A stretch of 64,000 bases of DNA from Marinitoga piezophila KA3 (lineage in GTDB: Bacteria; Thermotogota; Thermotogae; Petrotogales; Petrotogaceae), in the NCBI RefSeq assembly GCF_000255135.1, contig NC_016751.1, positions 248,001 to 312,000 of the forward strand. The letters run 5' to 3'. The notes below the pieces were generated by a model, which was not told where the DNA came from, made no database searches, and worked only from the letters and a program-made list of their open reading frames with translations. Shown here one piece after another: positions 27,708-36,850 of this stretch; within the stretch, counting starts at the first letter, position 1, and each line of letters starts with the position of its first letter. Both the position numbers and the translations under genes were made by a program.

Positions 27708-29024
27708 ATGGCCAAAAAGGTAATTTATGCTATCGATATTGGAAATTACTATGTAAAAGGAATCGCAATTGAAGAAAATAGAGGTAATTTTCAGTTAATA
27801 TCAAGTGCAATAGAACGTGCTGAAGGAATCGTCAAAGGACAAATACAGGATGTAAAATCATTAAGAAAAAAGATAGAAAATGTTATATACTCACTTGAAG
27901 GGGAAAATAGTAAAGCAAGAGAAATAGAAATAATAATTTCATATGCAACAAACGAATTAAAAATATCAAGAGAAAATTATACACTTGAATTCACAGAACC
28001 AAAAGAAATAACAGAAATGGATCTTGAAAAGATAAAAGCAAATATACAGCAAAAATATTCTGAATCCAATAAAGAAGTATTAGATATAAAATTTGTAGAT
28101 TTCGAAGTTGACGAAAAAAGAGTTAAAAACCCTGTTGCATTTGTAGCAAATTACTCATTAAACTCAACAATAAATGTTGTATGGGTACCAGAAAACTCGT
28201 TTGCACCTATTAGAAATACAATAAAAAATCTAATCGAAGGAGAAATCCCTATATACGATTCGACACTTGCAGCAGCATATGGTGTAACCAATACATCAGA
28301 TAGAAACTTAGGAGTTGGAATAATTGATTTAGGTCATTCAAAAGCACGTATGCTTTTATTCAAAGATGGAATACCAAAATTCTATCTTGACTTTGAAGTT
28401 GGTGTGGAATATGTATTAAAAGATATAATGCACGTATTAAAAACTTCTGAAAAAGAGGCTCTTAGGCTTTTAGAAGACCATGCTGTATGTCTTCAGGATA
28501 CAAAAGCTGTTAAAAAGATTGATTATTTAAGCCTTGTTGGTGATCACTATGAATATACAACACAAAATCTTTTAAACAAAATTGTATTTGCAAGAGTAAG
28601 AGAAATCATAAACAAATTAAACAGCGATCTTGCAAAATTAGAGTATGAAAACACTGTTGAAATTGCTGGAGGATTACAGGCTGGAGTTGTTCATACAGGC
28701 GGAGGCGCAAGAATCAAAAACATAGAAAAAACAATATCCGATTTTATGGGATTGCAAACAAGATTGGGTATTGCAGTAAACAATTCATCCAATTTCTATA
28801 TTGAAAATGCTGAAGAAATTTACAAAGATCCTCTTTTTGCACCACTTATTGGTACAATTAACCTATATTTTAGCGGTACAAATATTCCAAAATTATACAT
28901 AGAAGAATCTGAAGAAAATATAATTGAAAATAATCCAAGAATTCAAGAAAAACAGGAAAAAAAGAGTGGATTCTTCGCAAAATTAGGTAGAATCCTGTTA
29001 GGGGGTAATGAAGATGCCATTTAA
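27708..29024 (+). CDS. ftsA: Cell division protein FtsA
   Basis: 438 residues of the actin/HSP70 fold. Phosphate 1 loop AIDIGNYYVKGIAIE, central YDSTLAAAYGV and IIDLGHSKARMLL (phosphate 2), and VHTGGGARIKNIE (adenosine loop). The C-terminus ends with an amphipathic helix (KSGFFAKLGRILLG), the membrane-targeting sequence that tethers FtsZ. Start preceded by AGGAGGGATT. The last codons overlap the ftsZ start region. Confidence 0.93.
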   Translation: MAKKVIYAIDIGNYYVKGIAIEENRGNFQLISSAIERAEGIVKGQIQDVKSLRKKIENVIYSLEGENSKAREIEIIISYATNELKISRENYTLEFTEPKEITEMDLEKIKANIQQKYSESNKEVLDIKFVDFEVDEKRVKNPVAFVANYSLNSTINVVWVPENSFAPIRNTIKNLIEGEIPIYDSTLAAAYGVTNTSDRNLGVGIIDLGHSKARMLLFKDGIPKFYLDFEVGVEYVLKDIMHVLKTSEKEALRLLEDHAVCLQDTKAVKKIDYLSLVGDHYEYTTQNLLNKIVFARVREIINKLNSDLAKLEYENTVEIAGGLQAGVVHTGGGARIKNIEKTISDFMGLQTRLGIAVNNSSNFYIENAEEIYKDPLFAPLIGTINLYFSGTNIPKLYIEESEENIIENNPRIQEKQEKKSGFFAKLGRILLGGNEDAI

Positions 29025-30126
29025 TTTACCTATGCCAGATGAAAATAAAGAAATTTTCCATAAAAGACCTAAATATGTAATAAAAGTAATGGGGGTCGGC
29101 GGCGCTGGAAATAATGCCATAGAACGAATGGTTCGTCTTGGTGTAAAAGATGTTGACCTTATCGCAGCTAATACAGATGTTCAGGTCCTTGAAGCAAGCA
29201 GTGCAAAATTCAAACTTCAACTTGGTAAAGAACTTACCAGAGGACTTGGGGCTGGTGGAAATCCTGATAAAGGAGAAAAGGCTGCCGAAGAAAGTATTGA
29301 TGAAATACGTGAAATGATTCAGGGAACTGACCTGTTATTTATCACTGCTGGCTTAGGTGGTGGAACAGGTACCGGTGCCTCTCCTGTAATTGCAAGAGTT
29401 GCAAGAGAATTAGGAATATTAACTGTTGCTGTAGTTACAATACCTTTCCACTTTGAAGGTTCTACAAAACAAAAAATCGCAAACAGAGGTTTAAACAAAT
29501 TAAAACCATATGTAGACACATTAATAAAAATATCAAATGACAAATTACTTGAAGACAATGATGATATCCCAATTAGACAGGCATTTGCTAAAGCTGATGA
29601 CATATTATACCAGGGTATCACAGGTATTTCAGACTTAATTACCAAAAAAGGTCTTGTTAATACAGACTTTGCTGACGTTGAATCAGTATTAAAAAGAAGA
29701 GGTTCAGCAATGCTTGGTATAGGTTGGGGAAAAGGCGATAACAGAGCAGAAGAAGCAGCTAAAAACGCTTTAAACTCTAAATTCCTTGAAAATTCTGTTC
29801 AAAATGCAACAGCAGCATTAGTTAATGTATCTGGTAAAAATCCTACATTAAAAGATTTAAAAATAGTAACTTCTATACTTCATTCTTACTCAACAGATGA
29901 AGTAAATTTAAAATACGGAATTACTGAAGTTGAAGATATGCAACCAGATGAATTAAAAGTAACTATTGTTGCAGCTGGCTACAACAAAATCATGAACGAA
30001 TATGATGGTGAAAACATTTACGAAATACCTGCAGTATATAGGTTATTTGGAAACAATGTTGCAAATGAAGAACGAATAAAATTAGAAAAATATCTTGAAG
30101 CTCAGCAGGGAGATTATGAAGAGTAA
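29014..30126 (+). CDS. ftsZ: Cell division protein FtsZ
   Basis: 370 residues of tubulin fold. The glycine-rich loops GVGGAGNNAIERM and the tubulin signature GLGGGTGTGASP are intact, as is NTDVQVLEAS. T7 is weak but present (NTDFADVESVL). The ATG at 29014 follows GGGGG at a good distance; an ATG two codons earlier is also in frame. The C-terminal tail is short (YLEAQQGDYEE) and lacks a clear conserved FtsA-binding peptide of the DIPxFLR type. Overlaps ftsA by 11 nt. Confidence 0.96.
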   Translation: MPFNLPMPDENKEIFHKRPKYVIKVMGVGGAGNNAIERMVRLGVKDVDLIAANTDVQVLEASSAKFKLQLGKELTRGLGAGGNPDKGEKAAEESIDEIREMIQGTDLLFITAGLGGGTGTGASPVIARVARELGILTVAVVTIPFHFEGSTKQKIANRGLNKLKPYVDTLIKISNDKLLEDNDDIPIRQAFAKADDILYQGITGISDLITKKGLVNTDFADVESVLKRRGSAMLGIGWGKGDNRAEEAAKNALNSKFLENSVQNATAALVNVSGKNPTLKDLKIVTSILHSYSTDEVNLKYGITEVEDMQPDELKVTIVAAGYNKIMNEYDGENIYEIPAVYRLFGNNVANEERIKLEKYLEAQQGDYEE

Positions 30127-31255
30127 ACTGGAAAAACTTGCTATTGAACAATTATTTACAAATTCAACTGTGGATTTTTTCAAAAAAACTGAAGATACAA
30201 ATTCCTCAAGATTATCTTCATTTGAAGATATAATGATGTATTTATTAAATAACAATATAAGTGATCTTCACTTTTCTTCTAAAAAATCATGTGTAACAAT
30301 ATATTATAGATATAATACTGAATTAATAAAATTATCAGAACTCGAAAAAGATGAATATAAGAAAATATTAACAAAAATACAGATAATGAGTAAAATAGAC
30401 ATAATAAATAATAGGGATCCAGCAGATGGGTCCTTTACTTTTTTGAATAATTATTTTAGAGTTTCATTGATAAACAATAATTACGGAACAAATTGTGTAA
30501 TCAGGAAATTAAAAACAATAAATGACTTAACAATAGAAAATCTTAAATATCCTGAAGAATTCTTAAAAAGTATTGAGTCAATAAAATTACATAAAGATGG
30601 TTTAATTATTTTTTCAGGGCCAACAGGTAGCGGAAAAACAACCTCATTAGCCTTTATAATACTTCAACTTTTAAAAGAAAAAACTAAAAAAATAATAACT
30701 ATCGAAAATCCCTTAGAATATATAATTCCCGGTGCAGAACAAATTGAAATAAAAAATGATTCTCAAAAAACTTCTATATTAAAAAATATATTACGTCATG
30801 ATCCAGACATAATAATGACTGGAGAAATAAGAACAGATGAATTTGCAAAGCTAACTCTTGAATCAGCAATGACTGGACATTATGTATTTTCAACAATTCA
30901 CGCAAATAATGTATTTAATGCAATTCAACGATTAGAATTATTAGGATTAAATAAATCATATCTTCTTGACACTTTAAAAATTATCTACAATCAGCGATTT
31001 GTAAAAATACTTTGTTCTTGTAATAAAAAAGGGTGCGAAACCTGTAAATACACTGGATACTCTGACATAATTCCTGTTTTCGAAATCCTTCACATAAATG
31101 AGTATACAAAACAAATGATTCTTTCTAACAAAATAGATGAAATTAAAAACTCCATTTTTTATATATCACCAGAAATTCAGCTAAATAGATTATTAATTCA
31201 GGGAAAAATAGATACAGAAGAATACAATCAATTCATCACTAGCATAGGGGGATGA
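30116..31255 (+). CDS. Short GspE/PilB-type secretion ATPase
   Basis: 379 residues from the ATG at 30116, preceded by GGGAGATT and overlapping ftsZ by 11 nt. Walker A GPTGSGKTTS, Asp box ENPLEY, Walker B DPDIIMTGEIRTDEFAKL, His box GHYVFSTIHANN. A C-terminal Cys-rich knuckle (CSCNKKGCETCKYTGYSDIIPVFEIL) is the zinc motif of GspE/PilB assembly ATPases and is not found in PilT, but the long N-terminal domain of GspE is missing. It could drive a type IV pilus or a related system; no other pilus gene is near. Confidence 0.8.
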   Translation: MKSKLEKLAIEQLFTNSTVDFFKKTEDTNSSRLSSFEDIMMYLLNNNISDLHFSSKKSCVTIYYRYNTELIKLSELEKDEYKKILTKIQIMSKIDIINNRDPADGSFTFLNNYFRVSLINNNYGTNCVIRKLKTINDLTIENLKYPEEFLKSIESIKLHKDGLIIFSGPTGSGKTTSLAFIILQLLKEKTKKIITIENPLEYIIPGAEQIEIKNDSQKTSILKNILRHDPDIIMTGEIRTDEFAKLTLESAMTGHYVFSTIHANNVFNAIQRLELLGLNKSYLLDTLKIIYNQRFVKILCSCNKKGCETCKYTGYSDIIPVFEILHINEYTKQMILSNKIDEIKNSIFYISPEIQLNRLLIQGKIDTEEYNQFITSIGG

Positions 31256-31259
31256 TATA

Positions 31260-32504
31260 ATGGGTTATTATTCAAAAAGTCCTGAAGAATGGAAAAAATT
31301 AGATGAGGAAAAAGCAAAAAAAGATAAATTGCGTCAAATTCAAAAAAGAAGACAAAAAATAAACAATATGCTTATTATCTTTATTTCAATACTCGCAATA
31401 GCTTTTATATTCATTTCAAAAAAATATTTTCCTCGATATAATTTCGGATTTTATGTTTTAGTTGACAAAATTTCTTATTCAATATTCTCATCAGACAAAT
31501 ACACATATCCAGATCCTTTAACAATTTCTGTTTCAATGAACAATAGTACAACATCTCCAATAGATGTAAAAATTGATTCATTTAAATTTATAATCTACAA
31601 AATAACAGGAGATTCAAGCGAAACATTCTATAAATTCGAATATCCAAAAATAATAAAATATCAATTATCGCCATATGAAACAAAAAAAATATTTGATCTA
31701 ATGAATATAAACCCTCTTTCAAAAATTCCTGACGGTAAATACATAATATATTCCACATTTAATTCAAATGGAAAAGAAATAAAATTGCACAAAGAAATAG
31801 ATTATATACATACAGTTAGATATAATGTCTATCTAAAAAAAGGCTTCTTCCTTGAAAATGAGTATCCTCAACTCATCATAGAGGCAAGAAACTATTCTGA
31901 AGAAACCAGACAATTTGAATTTAAAGGAACAATTCAAATATATACCAAAAAAAAGAAATTAATAAAAGAAATTCCTGTAGATTTTGGTTATTTAACATTA
32001 AAATCTCTTGAGAAAAAAGTAAATGATTTTAATATACCAAGAATAGAAAAGGGAACATATGATCTATATTTCGTTTCAAAACAATTTAATCAGGCTGTAT
32101 ATATTCCATTCCCAATTACAGATAAAATTGAAACAAAATTAAAAAACATAAGTCTGTCAATGGATACTTATCTCTTTTATCCAGTAAATGAAAAATTTCA
32201 GGGAATATTTTACATCAATAACAAAGATTTAAAAAAAGAAAGATTTATTGAAATTACGGGATATTCGTTAAGACTCATTAATCTTGATAAAAACACAGTT
32301 GTATTCAACTATGAAAATTCCGACAAAAGGAGAATATACATAAATGCTGGTGGAAAGGCTATAGTATATTACCTCTCACCTTACGATCGTCCTGTAACTT
32401 TATCAATTCCAGGAAAATATCAATTAATTTATACTGTAAAAACAAATGAAAGTGTAATCGAAAGAAAAGTAACTGTATATGTTGGAATTAATCAAAATAA
32501 ATAA
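31260..32504 (+). CDS. Uncharacterised membrane-anchored protein
   Basis: 414 residues. A basic, coiled N-terminus (about 35 residues, many Lys and Arg) leads into one membrane helix (MLIIFISILAIAFIF) and a long extracytoplasmic beta-rich region, in which segments such as YTYPDPLTISVSMNNSTTSPIDV and GKYIIYSTF suggest repeated immunoglobulin-like domains similar to intracellular proteinase inhibitor (BsuPI) folds. No catalytic motif. It starts 4 nt after the secretion ATPase with GGGGGATGAT upstream, so a role in the same envelope complex is possible. Confidence 0.65.
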   Translation: MGYYSKSPEEWKKLDEEKAKKDKLRQIQKRRQKINNMLIIFISILAIAFIFISKKYFPRYNFGFYVLVDKISYSIFSSDKYTYPDPLTISVSMNNSTTSPIDVKIDSFKFIIYKITGDSSETFYKFEYPKIIKYQLSPYETKKIFDLMNINPLSKIPDGKYIIYSTFNSNGKEIKLHKEIDYIHTVRYNVYLKKGFFLENEYPQLIIEARNYSEETRQFEFKGTIQIYTKKKKLIKEIPVDFGYLTLKSLEKKVNDFNIPRIEKGTYDLYFVSKQFNQAVYIPFPITDKIETKLKNISLSMDTYLFYPVNEKFQGIFYINNKDLKKERFIEITGYSLRLINLDKNTVVFNYENSDKRRIYINAGGKAIVYYLSPYDRPVTLSIPGKYQLIYTVKTNESVIERKVTVYVGINQNK

Positions 32505-32546
32505 TTAAATTACATGGAATAAACTATTAATATGGGGGATGGTAAA

Positions 32547-33137
32547 ATGCATTTAAAAAAAGAACGTTATTTTTTAGGAATTGGTATAATCCTTATGTTT
32601 ATCAATGAATTAAATACCATAGGAATTATCCTTCAATTCATCGGTATTTATTTACTTAGCGAAAAAACAAATAACAAAAAAACATTTTATTATTTTGTAA
32701 TATCACTATTTTTATTTTATTCTCTAATTAGTTTCTTTGTTCCACAAAGCATAATTATGATTTTCAAAAATTATCCAGGTCTTGCTAACAATTTTGATTC
32801 TCTATTCACCCTAAGATACTCTTTACTTGAAAGCATAAGAAATTATTTCTTTGTCATTTCTTTATCCTTTTTTATTTATCTAATCTCTTTAATATTAGAA
32901 AGAATAGCCTATAAAAATTTATATGATATAACTTTATCAAAAGAACTTTCCATAGCAATAAAATTAATATCAGTAGAAGCTGTCGTACTTACCTTTTCTT
33001 ATCTATTATTGGCAAAATTTGTAATAGACGATGTAATTATTCTAAATTTATTAATTATATTATTTGTCTTAAACCTAACCTTAATTTTCCTAATAAAATT
33101 ATTTGAAATTATTGGGTTTATAAACATTGAACAGTAA
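32547..33137 (+). CDS. DUF996-like membrane protein
   Basis: 196 residues from the ATG at 32547 (GGGGGATGG upstream; an ATG 5 codons earlier overlaps this site). Five or so hydrophobic helices. The opening YFLGIGIILMFINELNTIGIILQFIGIYLL resembles the DUF996 family of small integral membrane proteins, a match made by eye. Function unknown. It ends the division cluster at a terminator. Confidence 0.55.
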   Translation: MHLKKERYFLGIGIILMFINELNTIGIILQFIGIYLLSEKTNNKKTFYYFVISLFLFYSLISFFVPQSIIMIFKNYPGLANNFDSLFTLRYSLLESIRNYFFVISLSFFIYLISLILERIAYKNLYDITLSKELSIAIKLISVEAVVLTFSYLLLAKFVIDDVIILNLLIILFVLNLTLIFLIKLFEIIGFINIEQ

Positions 33138-33171
33138 AAAATCCAGCCAGAAAATTGGTTGGATTTTTTAT
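33136..33171 (+). terminator. Intrinsic terminator of the division cluster
   Basis: AAAAATCCAGCC and GGTTGGATTTTT form a 12-bp stem with one G-U pair and end in six T, just after the DUF996-like stop codon. Confidence 0.85.
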
Positions 33172-33204
33172 TAAGAATCTGGACATGCTGTATTTTTAGA
33201 AAAA

Positions 33205-33359
33205 TTTGAAACATATTGTAATATAATAAAGGGCTTTTTACTACTATAGATTTTTGTAATTCAAATAATAAAAAACTTGATTCCTTAAAATTATTATATA
33301 AAAAATGACCGGAATATCTGTGGAACTTCTGGAGAATTAGTAATTTAACAAAAACTTGA
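33205..33359 (+). pseudogene. Relic of a metallopeptidase gene (3' end only)
   Basis: The stretch matches the last 145 nt of the peptidase gene at 53084-53893. Read in frame it gives NSNNKKLDSLKLLYKK, a stop, PEYLWNFWRISNLTKT and a stop, against NSNNKKLDSLKLLYKKG, PEYLWNFWEINYLTKT and a stop in the intact copy. One GGA codon has become TGA. Upstream similarity fades out by about 33205. So it is a decayed partial paralogue, not a functional gene. Its terminal TGA forms part of the -35 hexamer of the next promoter. Confidence 0.8.
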
Positions 33360-33384
33360 CAATAATTAGAAAAAGAGTTATAAT
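33356..33384 (+). promoter_or_regulatory. Consensus sigma-A promoter ahead of the cas operon
   Basis: TTGACA (33356-33361), a 17-nt spacer and TATAAT (33379-33384): both hexamers are perfect. It directs transcription into the 17-codon ORF and the terminator that precede cas6. Confidence 0.9.
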
Positions 33385-33410
33385 ATTAGTAGAAACTACG
33401 GGGGATGGAG

Positions 33411-33464
33411 ATGTTAATTATGGTAAAAAGAATTAACAAAAAATCAATAGATTTTCTAAAATAA
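33411..33464 (+). CDS. 17-residue leader peptide ORF before cas operon
   Basis: MLIMVKRINKKSIDFLK, with GGGGGATGGAG as ribosome site 0-10 nt upstream, 27 nt after the -10 box. The stop codon lies at the base of a terminator hairpin, so ribosome position would influence hairpin folding. Basic and short; no similarity recognised. It may be a leader for attenuation of the cas operon or the product of a small independent transcript. Confidence 0.5.
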   Translation: MLIMVKRINKKSIDFLK

Positions 33465-33498
33465 AGAGACCTTTATATGGTCTCTTTCTATTTTTTTA
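33463..33498 (+). terminator. Terminator/attenuator between leader peptide and cas6
   Basis: AAAGAGACC (33463-33471) and GGTCTCTTT (33479-33487) form a perfect 9-bp stem with a 7-nt loop, followed by CTATTTTTTT. It ends about 55 nt before cas6. No other clear promoter lies in the remaining gap, so cas transcription may depend on read-through. Confidence 0.85.
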
Positions 33499-33552
33499 CA
33501 TTTTATTAATATATCAGATGATAAATTAATTTTATTTAAGGTGGTGGAATAT

Positions 33553-34308
33553 ATAAGAATTAAAGTAGAATTTATTTCAGATAATAATATTATTTTACCT
33601 ATTGGTTTTAATAAATATATTCAAGCGTTAATATATAACATGTTTTCTCAAAAACTAAGAAAATTTATTCACGAAAATGGCTTTGAAAGTTTTAGTAAAA
33701 GAGTATATCGTTTTTTCACATTTTCCTCAATATTAGAAAGAGGGAAATACTATAAAAAAATGAAAATTTTCAACTTTGGAAATAAAATAAGCTTTTATAT
33801 TTCATCTCCTATAAATGAAATATTAGAAGATATATTGAATAATCTTTTTGAGAAAGATCGTTTTAGCCTAGGGGAAAATATACTATATCTTTCAAGTGTA
33901 ATATCATTAGGATCATTTTACACCGAAAAAAATATAATAAATATAAAGATGTTAACTCCTTTAGAAGTTCATAAAACAGAAATAATAAATAATAAAAAGA
34001 AAACTATTTATTATTCTCCATTTTCTGCAGAATTTGAAGAGTTAATAAATCTAAATCTTAAACATAAATGGGAAGCTTTTTATAATAAAGAACTTAAAGA
34101 ATCAATAAAAATTATACCGTTATTTAATGAAAATAAATATAAAAAAATCGTATATTATGGCCTTGGAGATAAAAAATATATTATTGAAGGTTGGATGGGA
34201 AATTATAAAATGAAAGGAGATCCGAAAATAATAAAATTTTTATATGATGTGGGGTTAGGAAGCAAAAATTCACAGGGGTTTGGAATGTTTGAAGTGTTGC
34301 GTGAGTAA
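33553..34308 (+). CDS. cas6: CRISPR RNA endonuclease Cas6 (possible AUA start)
   Basis: About 252 residues. Two ferredoxin-like halves; the N-terminus RIKVEFISDNNIILPIGFNKYIQALIYN and the C-terminal glycine-rich loop GLGSKNSQGFGMFE are typical of Cas6, which cuts pre-crRNA within the repeat. GTGs at 33541 and 33544 are in frame but overlap AAGGTGGTGG; that site is 6 nt ahead of an ATA at 33553, which would give M-R-I-K-V, the usual Cas6 beginning. I prefer ATA, with GTG as alternative. First gene of the cas operon. Confidence 0.88.
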   Translation: MRIKVEFISDNNIILPIGFNKYIQALIYNMFSQKLRKFIHENGFESFSKRVYRFFTFSSILERGKYYKKMKIFNFGNKISFYISSPINEILEDILNNLFEKDRFSLGENILYLSSVISLGSFYTEKNIINIKMLTPLEVHKTEIINNKKKTIYYSPFSAEFEELINLNLKHKWEAFYNKELKESIKIIPLFNENKYKKIVYYGLGDKKYIIEGWMGNYKMKGDPKIIKFLYDVGLGSKNSQGFGMFEVLRE

Positions 34309-34403
34309 AAAAGTAACCATATCTTTTTATAAAATAAATGAAGATATTTCTTTTAATTATATCTAATTTTATAATTAAGAAATTTGTTAGGAGGTTTTAT
34401 GAA

Positions 34404-35783
34404 ATGGTTACAGGTGATCCATTTGTAGACGCTGGCGGAGTTGTTTTAGAATATCTGAAAAATCAGTTCCCAGAAAAAAATATAATCGATTTGATAGATT
34501 TTGCTGCAGAAATTTTTATATATAAATGGAATGGTAAAATTGATTCGCTTCAACTTAATTCTAATATTACTCATAATTCCAAACGGGGTTCTCTCGAAAA
34601 GCAAAAAAAAGCAAAAGAAAACGTAAAAAAATATTTTGAAAATATATTAAATAGTGGGAGCTTTTCTGACGCGAGTGGCTATTGCCGTATTTGCGGAAAA
34701 AAAGGAAAAAATTTTAAAGTTGGGAGAGAAACTTTTCCATTATCTGGATCTGGTAAATTTGTAAATTTTCATCATGGACATGAAAATGGAATTTTGTTAT
34801 GTAATGATTGTATTACAAAACTTTTTTTCTTACCACTTGCTGTATTGCAAATGAGAAAAAATTTAGCACTTCTACATGTTCATAGTGAAAAGATAAAAGA
34901 ATACTGGATAGAAAAGGTAATAAAGAAAAATCTTGATAATTATTCTAAAAATATTTCTGAAGGAATATTAAAATCAAAATTAAATAATCCTAAAAATGCT
35001 TTATTTGAAATGGCATCAGAATTAATAAATGAATTTGAAGCTAAAAATGAATATTTACAACTTTTTTATTTTACAAATTTTGGAGCTAATCCCAATTGCG
35101 AAATTTATATTTTACCTAATCCTGTATTTAGATTTATAAGTAAAGTTTTGCGATATTGCAGAAAAGATTGGTTCGTTTTTATTAAACGATATTATAAGGT
35201 GTCTAAAGCTACTTGGGATTATACTACATTTGAATGGGTTTCAGAAAAAGAAGGTAAAATTACAAAAGATTATTATCAAGATGAAAAAAATATGGTTATT
35301 GAATATTTATTAGAGGGAAAATCATTAATAGGAATTTTAAAAAAATTTTATAGAGAAAACTTTTTAAAAAAGAAAGAAGTTAGTTCTTTAATTTTAGATT
35401 ATTATTTGAAGGAGGTAAAAAATATGGATCTTAAGCAAATTGAGTTAATTAAGCGACTTGGTAAATCTATAATAGAAATTTCACGTAAAGAAAACAATTT
35501 TAAAAAATATCTTACTATGATTGAAGGAGCAAACAAAGCTTTTCAATTAAGAGCTATAATCATTACATTAATTAAAAAACATTATATTAATGGAGAAGAA
35601 AAACCACTGATTACTTTAGATGAATATGTTAATTATCTTTTCCCTGATGGGCAATATTGGAGTGAAATAAGAGATATATTACTTATTTATCTTTATGAAT
35701 TATTACATGAAGAAAATATAAAAAATATTGATGTAGAAGAAAGTAATTTAGAAGAGCCTGAAGATGAATTAATAGAATTTTAA
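34404..35783 (+). CDS. cas8b: Type I-B Cas8b1 (Cst1 family)
   Basis: 460 residues from the ATG at 34404, which has AGGAGG 9 nt upstream; the frame stays open further back but without a ribosome site. The start GDPFVDAGGVVLEYL and the two CxxC pairs (YCRICGKKG near 90, LLCNDCITK near 130) identify the CXXC-CXXC Cas8/Cst1 large subunit, which recognises the PAM within Cascade. The C-terminus is acidic. Lies between cas6 and cas7 in one operon. Confidence 0.85.
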   Translation: MVTGDPFVDAGGVVLEYLKNQFPEKNIIDLIDFAAEIFIYKWNGKIDSLQLNSNITHNSKRGSLEKQKKAKENVKKYFENILNSGSFSDASGYCRICGKKGKNFKVGRETFPLSGSGKFVNFHHGHENGILLCNDCITKLFFLPLAVLQMRKNLALLHVHSEKIKEYWIEKVIKKNLDNYSKNISEGILKSKLNNPKNALFEMASELINEFEAKNEYLQLFYFTNFGANPNCEIYILPNPVFRFISKVLRYCRKDWFVFIKRYYKVSKATWDYTTFEWVSEKEGKITKDYYQDEKNMVIEYLLEGKSLIGILKKFYRENFLKKKEVSSLILDYYLKEVKNMDLKQIELIKRLGKSIIEISRKENNFKKYLTMIEGANKAFQLRAIIITLIKKHYINGEEKPLITLDEYVNYLFPDGQYWSEIRDILLIYLYELLHEENIKNIDVEESNLEEPEDELIEF

Positions 35784-35795
35784 AGGAGGGGTAAA

Positions 35796-36848
35796 ATGAA
35801 TACAATTCAAGGATTTATGCTTATTGATGTGGATGTTGCAGCATTAAACAATGCAGGTAATGATACTTCTACAACTTTAGATAATGCAGTTATGACTAAA
35901 AAAATAAGAAAAGATGGGAAAGAATATCCATATGTTTCTGGTCAAGCATGGAGATATTGGTGGCGCGAAACATTAATGAGAAATTTTAATTGGCAAATAT
36001 CTCCTATTATAAGAGAAAAAAAGATAGCTTATACTGAAGCCGATCCATTAAAATATGCTGATGATGATATTTTTGGATATATGAGAGCGGGGAAAAAAAA
36101 TATTATTGATACAAAAACAGGAAAATCAAAATCAATAAATGTAACTTTAACCAGAGTATCTCCTTTAAAAAATTCAGCTTTAATTGCTGTTTCTTATAAT
36201 CCGATAGTTCAGCATTGGTCTTCGATGTCCAGGCATGAGGGAGATGCTGTTCCATATGGAAAAGATGAATATTGTGCAATAATGAAAGGAATGTTTTCAA
36301 TAGATCTGGATATGGTTGGTACTTTTTCTTCCATGAATAAAACAGGTTTTCAAAATATAAATGAAGATATGAGGCAGTTGTATCTTGAAAAAGAAGGTGT
36401 TTTTGAAATTGATGATCCATTTGCAAAAGATATCAATGGTAATCCATTAAAACTTATAAGACTTCCAAAAGAAATTAGAGAGCAAAGAGTTAAAGATGTC
36501 ATCTTAGCTTTAAAATATTTATCTGGAGGAGCAAAACAAACTACAAATTTTGCAGATGTTACACCTAAAATAATTGTTCTTGCTATTTTAAAATCAGGCA
36601 ATCATCCATTTTCTCATCTTGCAAAAGAAGAAATGGGTAAAGCTGTATTTTCTGTAGATGCACTTAAAGAAGTAATAAATGATTATCAAGATAAATTTGA
36701 TAATAAAATATTTGTTGGAAAAAGGAAAGGATTTATGGACGAAATTGAAAGTGATTTGATAAAATTAAAAGAAGAAAATCTTATAGAATATGGATCAGTT
36801 AATAAAATAATAGATAAATTTGTAAAAACTATTGATTTAGGAGAGTAA
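35796..36848 (+). CDS. cas7: Cas7 backbone protein (DevR/Cst2 family)
   Basis: 350 residues. The N-terminal MLIDVDVAALNNAGND and KEYPYVSGQAWRYWWRETL segments and TRVSPLKNSALIAV are typical of the DevR/Csa2/Cst2 branch of Cas7, the RRM-fold subunit that lines the crRNA in Cascade. AAAGGAGGGG precedes the ATG by 6 nt. Cas5 begins 2 nt after its stop. Confidence 0.9.
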   Translation: MNTIQGFMLIDVDVAALNNAGNDTSTTLDNAVMTKKIRKDGKEYPYVSGQAWRYWWRETLMRNFNWQISPIIREKKIAYTEADPLKYADDDIFGYMRAGKKNIIDTKTGKSKSINVTLTRVSPLKNSALIAVSYNPIVQHWSSMSRHEGDAVPYGKDEYCAIMKGMFSIDLDMVGTFSSMNKTGFQNINEDMRQLYLEKEGVFEIDDPFAKDINGNPLKLIRLPKEIREQRVKDVILALKYLSGGAKQTTNFADVTPKIIVLAILKSGNHPFSHLAKEEMGKAVFSVDALKEVINDYQDKFDNKIFVGKRKGFMDEIESDLIKLKEENLIEYGSVNKIIDKFVKTIDLGE

Positions 36849-36850
36849 TT

